This document shows positions 10,324-21,729 of a stretch of DNA of 64,000 bases, piece after piece; position 1 is the first letter of the stretch, and the number at the start of each line of letters is the position of its first letter. Below the pieces are notes generated by a model that did not search any database, was not told the origin of the DNA, and saw nothing but the letters and a program-made list of their open reading frames with translations. Both the position numbers and the translations under genes were made by a program. The stretch is from contig JBITNC010000001.1 of the NCBI GenBank assembly GCA_050084985.1, forward strand, positions 166,594,001 to 166,658,000. Direction: 5' to 3'. This stretch comes from Nageia nagi (lineage: Eukaryota > Pinophyta).

Positions 10324-11700
10324 TCTATTCCATCAAATACTCTAAAGACCCTCTTGAATTATGATGGCACCAAGAAGATAAATTTTGAGCATTATTTTAA
10401 CATAGTTATTATGAGCAAGATACATAACATCACCAAGAGAACATAATGGTGAGGCTCCTAGCATAATATTTCAAAGAAAATATACTAGACTAGTACTAGT
10501 GTCTACTAAATAGATCTATTACTACATGGAGACATCTTATTGATCCCTTCATCAAAGAGTCCAATGAAACCAAATATTGTTATTCACTATTCACACACTT
10601 TACTACCATTTAGAGGCATCCATAGAAATCCATCATAAACTTCAATACTTATTTTAGTAATACATGGAGTCACATCCCAGCTCAAGTAAAATCCCTATCA
10701 TCCATAACATATATATATATATATTTTTAAGGGCTTTCACACTTGACATTATATAGAGTAGTTGCAATAGTTGAAGATTCATTCATCATGATAAAAAAAC
10801 TCCCAAGTAGGGTCACATGTCATTTTACTCCATACATTACATTCCCTAAGGAGAGCCAACATCTTGCTTCATCCACACCTTCCTTGGTAGATATACATAG
10901 GCTTATTAGTAATTAATCAAAAGCTCTAAAAATACAAGAGGACCTAATCAAAAAATAACTAATAATACCCAACTAGCTCTCCCAATGCTTAATGTTCCTC
11001 TCTCACTACTAGTATTCCCTTTGAGCATTGTGAAACAGGGGTGAAAGTGCTATGCAAATAAAGATTAAAAAACTTAAGGCTATGTTATGTAGCATGGATA
11101 ATCAATTTACTTCCTTGAAAAGAAATCAAAAGTGTAATAGAAGAAAATAAAGGAGATTCTCTTTCATATACAAAGAATAAGTATTGACATCCATCAAGAA
11201 AGAGGAAGATCAAGTGCACTTATCACAAAATGCCCTAGAGCTTCAAAGTATGGAATAGTGCATTTCTTGCAAATACCTTCATGTGCAAGAATATTATCCA
11301 ACATACCAATACTAGGTGCAAATCATGGCCAATGGAGGCATCATATATAAATGCATAAACATAGAATCTCCATAACCAAATTTTGTGAATATAAGTCTTG
11401 GGAATATAGGCATGTTCACCATAGAAACAAGGAGTTATAAAAAAATATGTAAGGAAGTATCAATTACCTTAGTACCATCTTTAGGATCAATCATTCAAAA
11501 TAAATATTCACAAACTTCCTTAATAGAAAATACTATGATTGAATAATCAAGCAAGTGAAAGCTATTAGAAATTGCTAAAAATACTAGAAATAATTCAATC
11601 AAAGAAAATCAACATCTAGTTGATGAAAGGGAAAAGATCACTAGAACATTCCATTTTTTGTCACTAACCTAGGTTCATAGAGAGGAGCAAGATCAACATT
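10324..11700 (+). pseudogene. Ty3/gypsy gag remnant with zinc knuckle
   Basis: In one frame 10324-10690 reads as a retrotransposon gag domain with many stops: ENIMVRLLA, then SITTWRHLIDPFIKES, then a tail ending FSNTWSHIPAQVK. The relatives have LIRLF..SL, TW.DL...F and DFN.RF at these places. Another frame at about 11250-11300 has CISCKYLHVQEYYP, a CX2CX4HX4C knuckle with the last Cys changed to Tyr. Gag would form the particle and bind RNA. An (AT)7 run at 10709-10722 interrupts it. Confidence 0.7.
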
Positions 11701-11899
11701 TCCAAAAGATATTATCAAAGAAATAAGGTAAGCTTGAATCCTAAGTCCTTATAATATTATGAAAGAGCTAAAATGTAGCCCTTAAAGGGTGTCTTTGTTT
11801 GATGTAGTATAAATCCTAGGGAAAATTGATTTTCTCAAAGTGACCTTAGTTACCTTAACCAAACGAGTATAGTGGTCAAATTATAATCTATAAGTAGTT

Positions 11900-12346
11900 G
11901 CTAAGATTTTTGGTATTTGAAAGATAAAAATCCCTCTATTTTACGTATTCTTACACATGGAAGATCATGTAATTCATAATTGTTTGATTGGTTTTGAAGC
12001 TTCCCCTATCATAATACTAAAACAAAAATTCAATATAATGCATCTAGAATGCACAAGGACCTCAAATGGAGTGTTACAATTGGATGGAACCAATGTAAAA
12101 ATAATTGGGGTAGTTAAAGATGTAGGAATAACATTGCATAAAAACCTAATTATTTTTATTATTCAAGATATTATTTTGGTAGACCAACCTCCCCTATTTT
12201 TCCTTTACTTATCCATAGAATTCATTGCTAAATTGGGAGGCTACTTGGTTATGGATTATTCATATATAATGGTTCCATGCAAAGAAAAAAAGGTGAGTAT
12301 TTTTAATCAGTTTACATCACCCTTCCATGTTGAAAAGATACATTAG
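11900..12346 (+). pseudogene. Ty3/gypsy protease region, C-terminal part open
   Basis: The open frame 11957-12346 (129 codons) matches the conserved tail of plant gypsy proteases: LQLDGTNVKIIGVVKDV (residues about 41-57), then IIQDIILVDQPP, then KLGGYLVMDYSY. The D-S/T-G active site itself would lie upstream and is not visible. Processing of Gag-Pol would be its role. It is one of the longest open stretches in the window. Confidence 0.8.
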
Positions 12347-12529
12347 GTAAACATGAATTATTATAGAACAAAGAAGCTTGATGGATTAATAGAAAATATA
12401 CATCTTAAAGATGAGAATACCATGAACTTTCTAAGTTCTATAGAATAACATGGAATAGATATCTACATTATCATTTAATTGTATACTTTGGTATTGAACC
12501 TCACAAAATAACAATTAAGATGCTCAAAT

Positions 12530-12935
12530 GTTTGGGATATGTACTTTGATGGAGGCAAATCCAATATTGGAGTAGGAGTTGGGATAGTGTTAAGATCTCA
12601 TATTGAAGGAATAAAGAAATTTACATTTTGATTTACATGGAATTGCAACAATAATGCAGTCGAATATGAATCCCTATGCTTAGGGTTAGAAAATACTTCT
12701 AATATAAGGATCCAATGCATCTAGATTTTTGGATATTCTAAACTAGTGATAAATCAAGTCATAGATAAATCCTCAACAAAGCACCATTACTTAAAAGCAT
12801 ACAAAAATAAGGTATGAGACCTATTTAAAAGATTATGTTCAATCAATTGTGTGGCTATCCCTAGGATCATAAACCATGAAGCAGATGCCTTAGTCCCAAA
12901 TGGCTTAAAATTTGATCCAATTCAGTGGTACTTCA
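12530..12935 (+). pseudogene. RNase H (RVT_3-like) lying between protease and RT
   Basis: The frame shows the type-1 RNase H signature: YFDGGKSNIGVGVGIVL (12542-12592, first Asp), NNAVEYESLCLGL (12649-12687, Glu), GYSKLVINQV (12730-12759, where the usual GDSELV has Asp changed to Tyr), and NHEADAL (12871-12891, last Asp). Stops at about 12630, 12720 and 12817. The arrangement resembles the plant RVT_3/archaeal-like RNase H acquired by Tat-type gypsy elements. It precedes RT, and a second, ordinary gypsy RNase H follows RT. Confidence 0.8.
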
Positions 12936-13186
12936 AACAAAAGGGTGTAAAGGTAATATACAACCAATTAGTTCTAGAAAATGAGTGCTTTTAGTAAGTG
13001 TTCAATGATGATCATTAATATATCATTTAATTATTGAATAAGGAACTTTTATGTTAGAAATTTCAAGCCATAGAAAAATCATATTAAAAGAAAGATATTA
13101 TCTAGCTACCAAACATTGCATTACTTAAGGGTGTTGTTTCTTTTGGAAAAATCTTTAATCAGGAAGGTATGGAAAGGTAGAGAGGA

Positions 13187-14110
13187 TTGACCAATGAAAA
13201 AATTAACTTCCAGTACATAAATATAGCCCTCAAAAAAGCTCAAAATATTGGAAAACATAACAATTCGAAGGAAGTAAGAAATATTGTAGAGTTATGTCAA
13301 GAATTTTTTGAGATCATAGTTTGGTGTTATGATGATTTAAAGGTATATGATAAGGAATTGATCCAAAAAATCATCGAGCTAGTAGATGATGCTAGACCTA
13401 TTTGAAAAAAGTAGAGACTTATAAATCCTTTGATCAAGATTGTACTAAAGTAAGAAGTGTTGAAACTCTTCAATGCTATCATCATCTACCCAATCAAGCA
13501 TTCAAATTGGATAGAAAAGCTACTCCCAATAAGAAAACAATGGAGATATAAGACTTTATATGGATTTCTAGAACTTGAATAAAGCATATTTAAAGGATAA
13601 TTATCTTTGCCACATATGGAACAAATTCTACATGCTATTGGAAGGGATGAGTGTTTCTCATTGATTCTTTAGATATAATTAGGTATGGGTGAAGAATCAA
13701 GATCAATAAAAGATGACATTCACCACCGAGTGGGGAACTTTTGCATTTGAAAGAATGCCTTTCAACCTATCTAATATCGAAGCTACTTTCAAAGAGTAAT
13801 GGATTGATTTATTTAGATGGCATTACCATGTTTTTCAAAAAAACAAAGATTCATTTACGACATATCCTATAGGTTTTTCAAATATGTCAACAATTTGGAA
13901 TCTATTTGAACCCAAAGAAGTATGTTTTTGTTACTAATGAAGGTTACTAGGACATATGATCTCTAAGGAAGGTTGGTCAATAGATCCAAACTGAGTAAGT
14001 ACTATTTCTAAATTGACTATACCTACTAATAAGAAAGCCCTACAAGCATTTTTTGGGGGAAGTAAATTTTGTGAGGAGGTTTATCTAAGATTTGGCCAAA
14101 ATTATATGAC
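13187..14110 (+). pseudogene. Ty3/gypsy reverse transcriptase remnant
   Basis: The open piece 13187-13405 contains WCYDDLKVYDKELIQKII, the linker that in plant gypsy elements leads into RT. Further on, IIYPIKHSNWIEKLLPIRK (13478-13534), a KDN.LP..E word near 13595, a FQRVMD-like word near 13790 and GHMISKEG (13950-13973) follow in shifted frames. The catalytic box reads YLDGIT (13809-13826): the second catalytic Asp has become Gly. Many stops and at least four frameshifts. Confidence 0.8.
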
Positions 14111-14121
14111 TAGTTACTGAA

Positions 14122-14580
14122 ATGCTTAAGAAAGAAACCCCTTTTTCATGGAATCTAGAGAGTAAGGAGACTTTTGAAAAGATCAAGTTGCCCATAATGA
14201 GGGAATTGATTCTTAGGAACCCAAATTTCATAAAAGATTTCATTATTTATGCATACAAAGAAAATAAAATTATTGCTACTATCTTTACTCAAAAGGGAGA
14301 TGGAAATGAAGAACGTCTAGTGGCATTTTTTAGCAAGGCTCTCCACAACCATGAAGAAAGGTATAGTTTCATTGAAAAACAAGTATATGTGATCATGTAT
14401 GCACTAAGTAAGATACAACATTTTGTGTCTTAGATCATAGTGTTAGCACATATAGTAAATCTAGACATAAGAAATTATATCTTACAAGGAGAATTATGAG
14501 AAGGAAGAGATGAATGGATTACATAGATAAATCAATATGACATAGAATTCAAGCCCACCAAAGTAGTGAAAGGAAGAGGT
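14122..14580 (+). pseudogene. Ty3/gypsy RNase H (second copy, canonical position)
   Basis: The open frame 14122-14433 (103 codons) matches the RT/RNase H domain that follows gypsy RT: NPNFIKDFIIYAYKENKI (Asp normally following YA is lost), LVAFFSKALHNHEERYSFIEK and VIMYALSKIQHFV. After a stop the frame continues with YDIEFKPTKVVKGRGLC, the usual end of this domain. Confidence 0.85.
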
Positions 14581-14699
14581 TTGTGCCAACAACTAGCTAT
14601 AGATGTTAGTAAAAAACAAATGTTCTTTGAAGAAGAATTTCATAATGATACCAATAAACCAACAAAAGAAAGGAATTGGATGGTTCAATTGATAATATA

Positions 14700-15940
14700 T
14701 TTCCAATAAGGATGACTATCAAAATACCTTAATGCATCATAAAGAAGGAGATTTAAGCTACATGACCTAAGTTATACTATGAATGAAAATATTTTATACT
14801 CAAAAATCTATTATGGAGTACTCTTAAGGTGTATAAAAGTAAAAGAATCTAATCATATTATTAGAGAGTTACATTATAGGACCTTGGGGGGCCATTAATC
14901 CATTTATACTACAAAAATAATGATCATATAAGATGAATATTATTGACCCACCATTTTTAAAGATGTATTCTAGATATTTAAAGAATGTGAAAAATATAAA
15001 AGGTATATGGTAAGGAGGAGAATGGCATCCCTACCTTTATAGTTGCTTACTGTTGAAGAACCTTTCCAAAAATGGGGATTAGACTAGATTATTTTCAAAT
15101 TCCTCATCTGATAACAAGTTCATTCTCATCACACTAGATTATTTCACTATATGAGCTGAAATAGTAACCACATCAAGTGCAAAACACAAGGTAATCATTA
15201 CTTTTATGGAAATACTAATCACCAAGTTTAGCATACTAATAGTGATTGTGTCCAATAATAGACCAACTTTCCTAATAGAAAAGTAAACCAAGTTTGCAAT
15301 GAAGTATGAGATTTATTAGAAGATGTCCTCAAACTATTACCTCCAAGAAAATAGTTTGGTGGAGTTTATTAATAAAATTTTTCTCAAGATACTCAAGAAG
15401 ATCATCTAGGAGAACTAGAGAGATTGGGATAAGAATTTGGACTTAGATTTGTGGGTAGACTGCATTAGGATGAAGAAATCAATCAAGAATTCCCCCTATA
15501 ACTTGTTCTATGGAAAAGAGCAATATTTTCCAGCTATATTGATATCACAAAAATAAGAATCTATAAGAATATAATATGCCCAAGTTTGAGCCTATGTACG
15601 TTTGACTATATGTATTGTTGCATCTGGAAGAAGTCCATAATGATTCTTATAAAGAAATATAGAAAAAAAATAATATCATCAAAAGGTGGTTTGAAAAGAA
15701 TATGGCTATGACTTGGAGTTCAAAGAAGTTGACCTCATACTCAAATAGAATTAATACAAGGCTAAGACCAAGAGATATCATAACTTCAATTCCATGTGGT
15801 ATGGGTCTTATATTATTAGCAAGGTGAAAATGTTCAACCCTTTTAAGTTGGTAAAATTAGATGTTCAAATGTTTCCCATTCTAATCAATGGCATACATTT
15901 AAAACCTTACTTCAAATAGATGTTGGTTGATAGTAATCAA
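14700..15940 (+). pseudogene. Ty3/gypsy integrase remnant
   Basis: A histidine pair (LHYRTLGGH, about 14867-14893) and a single surviving Cys of the HHCC zinc finger (KECEKYK, about 14980) precede a degraded core: LITLDYFT then stop then AE (15127-15163, first Asp), VSNNRPTF (15246-15270, Ser-Asp-Asn-Gly-Pro degraded to SNNRP), then NSPYNLFYGKE (15489-15521). The end has KLVKLDVQMFPILINGIHLKPYFK (in part, 15847-15918), the typical C-terminus of plant gypsy integrases. Inactive. Confidence 0.75.
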
Positions 15941-16439
15941 TTGTCATGTATAGTAATGTAGATACACTTGTATAAATTATTTCATTTAAAGTAGAAAATT
16001 TGGTCATTGATTGGGGTTAGTAATGTAAATATGGATGGCTTAGATGTGATAACCATATAATAATAGGGATTAGTGTTACATTTAATTAATATCTTACAAG
16101 GATAAAAGCTAAAACCATACCTCAAAATTTTTCTAATCCATTTTGTATGCATAATTTGCTAGATTTAAACACCAAATAATAAAGAGATTGTATTCTAGAA
16201 GCAGAGAAGAGCACTGATGAGTGATTTTTAAAGATCAAAGAATCAAAAAATGGAAGGTGGGAAAGTAAACCAAGCTATAATATGAGTATATAAAAATTCA
16301 TAATAGAAGAATGGCCTCCAAAGAAGACAAGGGTAAAAAACCAAGGGGGATTATAGGAAAGTAAGACAAGTGAATTGATAGAATAGAAATAATGTGAGAT
16401 ACCCAATTCATAGGACATCATTGAAACCTCAAACACATG

Positions 16440-17340
16440 ACCTAGGTCATATATCTTTATAGTGAAGCTAATTTAGTTCATAGAAAAATTAGGGATAGTA
16501 TAATATATTGGCTAGTTTCTAGGGCTTATCATCCCATAGTTAAGTTGATCAAATTGATCAAGAAATTAGCTTATCCAAAGAATAGGGTTATAATGGATTC
16601 TAATAGGCATCAAGTGATTTGTTTTTCAATATATTTAATTAGTTAAGCATTCATAATACCCAGTGGTGAGGGTAAATCCATAAAAATCTATATTCCATAG
16701 AAAATAAAATGTTACGATAGTCACATGAAGGAATGGTTCGCTAATAGCTATAAGGACTACAAGGGAGGAAAACCTTTATATATGTCAAAAGAAAACATAC
16801 CCATAAGTTATTTTAGGAATGATTACTATATTATTTACTCTATGCTAGTTATGGTCTTACATGATTTGTTTGATAAATTTATGTTGTACTATCAAGTATC
16901 TCTAGCTTACTCTATTACACATCCAACAAAGTTCTTCATCTTTGACTCATCAAAGTTCATTTCAAGAAGCATAGCTAGGTAGTTGGAAAATATCAAAGAA
17001 ACTAGATCATTCACTTATATATCCTATCTGATTTACCTCTTTATCTTTCATAATGATCGAAAATTCTCACATATAGGTTTGAAAGTAAAGAGATAAGACA
17101 ACTCAATCTTTTTGGTAGACAAATGGATATATATCCCCAAGATAATAAAATTCTTATTATGGATTTGTGATTCATTTGTTAAGGTTTTCATTGAGCTTGC
17201 TAGAAGATAACATGCCATATGGAATCTCCATCCAAGCTATAGAAGTTTTGAGGATAAATAATGTAGAGAAGGGAGATTGATATTTCATAGATAGAAGTAC
17301 CATCATCAGGATTTATAGGTTTAGATGTAGGCCCATGTTA
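16440..17340 (+). pseudogene. Extra ORF downstream of integrase, uncharacterised
   Basis: One reading frame can be followed from about 16465 through 17330 with only scattered stops. The best piece is 16725-16982 (85 codons), with KPLYMSKENIPISYFRNDYY and then VLHDLFDKFMLYYQVSLAYS. It resembles uncharacterised plant retroelement-associated proteins that I know only by general pattern, with no assigned function. The frame coherence over nearly 900 bp argues that it was coding. It shares orientation with pol and lies about 500 bp after integrase, so it probably belongs to the same giant element. Confidence 0.5.
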
Positions 17341-17599
17341 CTCCCCTTTTATGTTACAAATTTGGTATTTGGTTTAGAATTTTATAGAAAAATTGATAAC
17401 ATTAATAGTAAATATGGAATCGAGGGAGGCAAAAATTATTTGTATAAACTCCCTTTTATTATCTAAGACATCATCATAAGAAATAAGGATGTCAACCTAG
17501 AGATTAAAGGCAAAAAGATTAGTTTGAATATGATTTCTGATAGTTAGGAATATGACCCTAATGACATCTTTTCTCAAAGGTTATAAGCTTTAGAAAATA

Positions 17600-18000
17600 C
17601 CAAACCTATTAAATTCATTAGAAGTTCATAGTTGGATGTGGAAGGATGGAGGAATAGGGGAGAGAGTGAGCCTCTAATGCACCATAATGTAATGCTCCTA
17701 CAATCTCTCCTAGAATGGAGAGATTTCTACACTAAGATGAAGGTATTTGAACTAGTTAGGAACATTTTAATGAATTCATTAATGAAATAATTGAGGTAAA
17801 TTGATTGGTTAATACAAAAAAATAGCATTCATCCAGTATTCCATCAATTCAAGCACCAAAATAGTCCCATTATAAAATGAATGGGATGATCAATTTGTTG
17901 AAGTATATGATGAGGAGAACCCTAATGAAAAATATGAAAGGGTAGAAGAGGGGGGATAGCCCTATCTAGATGAGGAACATAGAGCAAAGGTCTATATAAT
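17600..18000 (+). pseudogene. Acidic coding-like segment
   Basis: The frame around 17860-17990 reads NEWDDQFVEVYDEENPNEKYERVEEGG, in part, then a stop and PYLDEEH. Such an acidic stretch between the extra ORF and the coiled-coil region also occurs, in the opposite strand, in the second giant element (33175-33470). No function is assigned. Confidence 0.4.
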
Positions 18001-19050
18001 CATCATCTAGATAACCATCCCCTATTTTTTAAATTTACCACCTTCTCTTTTAATTTACTAAACCCCTCATGATAAATCTCTATATAATAAATAATAACCA
18101 TTTTTACTACTACTTAGTAGTTTTACCCCTTTATATCATCACATGGAATTATAGTGATCTATGATTTTGTCAATTGAAACCATCATCTTCCATTATTTAA
18201 ATTGCCCAAAATGATGACCTAAGCAAATACTATCTCGATGCTAAAATCAAAGTGTAAAAAAGGTCCATGGTGATAAAGTCTAAGATACCTATTTATGGAT
18301 TTATTTGTGAGGATAAACTCTTGATGATGAATTACAAGTATCTTATCTTGTGTGTGCAAGTATAAAGAGTAAAGGTTCTTTTTAAAATTATTTGTATAAT
18401 GGTTCTTTCCTTTTAGCACTTCCATAACCCTTTTTATCATATAAGATCACCACATGATGCACATGAAAAGCATACTTCGATCTTGTGGTGGTTGTTTAGT
18501 GTTCAAAGTTATACATTCATAAACAATAGTAAAGAAAATAACTTACTTGTAGAATACTAATATATAATATTTTGTATAAATTTTAAACACTCCTACCCCC
18601 ATCCCTTTATAAGATACTTATCGATACATTGATAGTTTGACTTGATATTAAAAATACCCACTAGTATGCACTCACATGGTATTTATCATTTCCTAATAGT
18701 GGCCCCAAATACAATGCATACTCCAAAAATAATCGTGTCATTTGTCAACTATCATGCAACAGGTCTTAAGATAAGGAATTTATCAATAATTTGCCTAACT
18801 ATGAAAATAAAAGAGTGCCTAGAAAGATAAGCATATGAAGAGCATTTTAGCTCCACAAGGTTAAATTAGATTCCATATAGAAGTGGACCCCAAGAGGAAA
18901 CAAATTCACATGGTAATAAGTTAGGACACCTCATGAGAGGATACCACATAAAATATCTTGAACACTACCTTTAAACTAGATTACAAGAATCTTTTGGTAG
19001 TTGATAAGTAGCAATTCTTACAAAAAAGAATTGATTTGGTGAAAATCATT
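18001..19050. other. Unassigned interior of the giant element
   Basis: AT-rich, with no frame I can assign. Small ORFs at 18219-18440 (minus) and 18642-18830 (plus) have no recognisable family; the latter lies in sense and may be an extra-ORF relic. Confidence 0.3.
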
Positions 19051-19720
19051 GCCATTAGATGTAAAATAAAAATCCAAAAAGAGGTGAAGAAGAATTCCTT
19101 ATTATTCACTTAGTTCAATGCTAAGAAAGAGAATAATAAGGCCCTAAACTATAAGATTGAATAATTAATAACTGCTTTGAATCAAACACTTTCAAAAGGG
19201 GAGTTATAGTAGAAATAAGAGGCCTTAAAAGAAAAAAAATTAAATCTAGAAAAAGAAGAAAAGATAGTAGACTCAATGAAGGTGGTAGTGTCTTAGAAAA
19301 ATAAAGTGATACCTCAAAGGGATGAGGAAATAAAGTAAATAAAGAAGAAAGAAACAAAGGTGGACAAGTTAATTATTGATCTCAAAGGGAAGGATGAATA
19401 AATTATAAACCTTACAATTGATAGACAAAGAGATGCTCAAATTGCTGTAGAAAAGAATACAACCTTCCAAAAGGTTGCATAGCTAATGGTTCAAGAACAT
19501 CAAATGAAAGAAAAGGATTGACTTATAACAAAATTTAAGTAAAAACTCTATACCCTCTCCACTTCAAATACATATAATATGGAAGCCCTAATAGGCCTAA
19601 AGAAAAAATATTAGAAATAAATTGCTCAAGAACTCCAATTCCTTTTTCCAAAGGTAGATCACTTTATATATTGTCAAGGAGTTTTGAAGGAGCTACAACA
19701 ATAAGTTCTTGATAGAATTT
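19050..19720 (+). pseudogene. Coiled-coil coding remnant
   Basis: In one plus frame the sequence is Lys/Glu-rich with heptad character: EALKEKKLNLEKEEKIVDS (about 19221-19277), VIPQRDEEIK, KKKETKVDKLIIDLKGKDE (19345-19400), then RQRDAQIAVEKN. It ends around LQFLFPKVDHFIYCQ (about 19635-19680). Stops are mostly TAG/TAA at Gln-like positions. The minus ORF 19121-19357 is its shadow. It sits 3' of the acidic segment, and the second giant element has a similar segment at 31850-33060. Confidence 0.5.
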
Positions 19721-21195
19721 AAGTCATTATTGAATAAAAAATAATAAATATAAGGATGTAATAGACATAATCAATAAAAATTCCAATGCAGAGCTAGATG
19801 ATGCTCAAATAAATAGAAAAAGGACATTATCCTAGGTGATGAGCATGATCAAGCTAGAGAAGATAGCAACCAGGTGATAAAGGCAAGAAGAATACAATCA
19901 TGGAAAGTTAAAACCTATGATTAATGAAGGTGTGCATCAATTTTACAAGGAGGATAATACACCTATAAAAATTAAGTAATATCATGAGTCCATAAATGCA
20001 ATAATAGTGGATGAGAGAAAATTTGCATCATAGAAAGATCCCATTTCAAACAAAAGCATCTTTGTGTTTGTTCAAAAAATGAGTGGTTTTGTAACAAAGG
20101 TTAAAGATACAATCTATAGGTTTTGAGAGAGATCTTATGTAAGGGTAAATATTTTGTTAAACATTGAATCTTACTTTTTCCATGTTTACATGACTAGAGG
20201 AATGGGCATCAATAGCTGCAATTTTGAAGCTAAACAAAGAGGGTAATGCTATTTGAGTGCTACAATCTTATGAGAAATACTCCCCTAAGAGCCACAAAAT
20301 GTATATGTAAAATACCTTTTCTTATACTTTATATGTTAATGTATCATAACCCCAATTAGTGTATAATAATTTGTCAAACATTCCTTCAAAAGGCCTAGGA
20401 AGGATTAAAGTTCAATTTATGTGAAAGCCTATATCTTCAAAATCTGTTAAAATATCTAAGAAAACAATAATGGTCACAATACTCTAAAGATGATGAATGA
20501 AATCATTACAATACAGAGGAGAGCAAAAATCTTTAAGGATAGTAGCCTAAAATGAATGACATCAACATCATGAATGTTATCCATCAATGATGGTAAAGAA
20601 AGTGAAGGAGATAGAAAAATACATTGGAGTCTATGCATGACATCAACATGTTCAATTATGGCTAAGAAATAATCTAAGATCGATAATCCACATTAGGTGA
20701 TATCATCATGAGCAATTAAGGTACATGAAAAGTAATGGAATGTAGAAGACTTAAGAAAAATGAATGGATGATATTAACAATTATTACAATGTCCATTCTT
20801 TACACTAGTGACCTAAGAAGAAAATAATATCAACAATTTTAGTTCTAGCTATCATAAAAAGGTGAACAAGGAGTAAGAATGGCATGCAAATGCATAGAGC
20901 ACCAATTACTCACCTAACAATGATCTTTGAGGAAGAGGAAGCATAATAGTGCTCATTTTAGGGGAGTTAGATATAGTTTAATGGTGATAACATCGTACTA
21001 GTCTACATCATTCATGTTGATATGATAATTTTATTATCCATAGTAAATTTTTATGTCTACAAATAGATGATGATACCAAGGGATTGAGATTTTAGTTAAC
21101 TCACCTAGTGAAAGGCCTCTAGATGATACTTCATGTAGGAGGTGTAGTTGTATTATTGGTAGCCAACAAGTGCTCAATTTGAGGGACTAAACAGA
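19721..21195. other. 3' untranslated/unassigned part of the giant element
   Basis: AT-rich, with stops in all frames; only short coding-like words near 20010-20250 in the plus strand. It ends in the purine-rich tract tttgagggactaaacaga just before the LTR. Confidence 0.4.
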
Positions 21196-21729
21196 TGTAG
21201 ATGATTTTTAGAATAACTATACCATGCAAGAAACATGGAGCACTATAGTGCTCCAAAAAACCCTCTAAGGATTAGTCATAGTTATTTTTGAATGTAACTA
21301 ACTAATGGTTATTAGTTGTAGTTCAGTAGTAGTGAGTAGTTTTATATATGTTACAAAGTTTTGGCCTATAAATAGAGGCATTTTTGATGCAATAAAGTTC
21401 ATATAGTTACATTTTTTCCCTATGCAATATTGCTAAAGTTATTTTCTTAACACAAGTATGAAATTTTTACCCTTTTCTCAATTATTTATTTATGTATGAG
21501 CTTAAATCATTTTGTATGCTTTAAGTGTATACTTTGTGACTTCATGGGATAATGTTGAATTAATGGTTGTTAATGTCATATCTGGATAGGATTGCTAATA
21601 TAGGAAATATTAGTTTATGGATTTTAGTTTGTTTTTCCTTCCATTCATTCCACTTATGAAGCACATATTGGTTAAGAAATTTCATATTATTCACTTTCTT
21701 TCCCTCTTACCTTTTATTTCTTTACAACA
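21196..21729 (+). mobile_element. Probable 3' LTR of the giant Ty3/gypsy element
   Basis: Starts tgtagatg after a purine-rich tract (gagggactaaacaga). It contains a perfect 18 bp palindrome at 21237-21254 in U3 and a TATA box (tataaataga) at 21367-21376. A plausible CA end is ctttacaaca at 21729, but no second LTR is available to confirm it, so the right limit is a guess. Confidence 0.6.
21237..21254. repeat. Perfect 18 bp palindrome in LTR U3
   Basis: ggagcactatagtgctcc is self-complementary and lies about 115 bp upstream of the LTR TATA box, where enhancer or cruciform elements could act. Confidence 0.7.

Larger units (their letters stand above)
10324..21729 (+). mobile_element. Giant degenerate Ty3/gypsy retrotransposon
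   Basis: Plus-strand order: gag, zinc knuckle, protease, RNase H (RVT_3-like), RT, second RNase H, integrase, about 5 kb of additional coding-like DNA, purine-rich tract and LTR. The 5' LTR and start of gag are missing, cut at the copia LTR. Two RNase H domains and great length recall the Tat/Ogre branch of plant gypsy elements, but the first RNase H lies before RT. Length without 5' LTR is about 11.4 kb. The right end is approximate. Confidence 0.8.

Noticed and set aside
19121-19357. 78-codon minus ORF rich in Leu/Ser
   Set aside because: Antisense shadow of the Lys/Glu-rich coiled-coil remnant on the plus strand.
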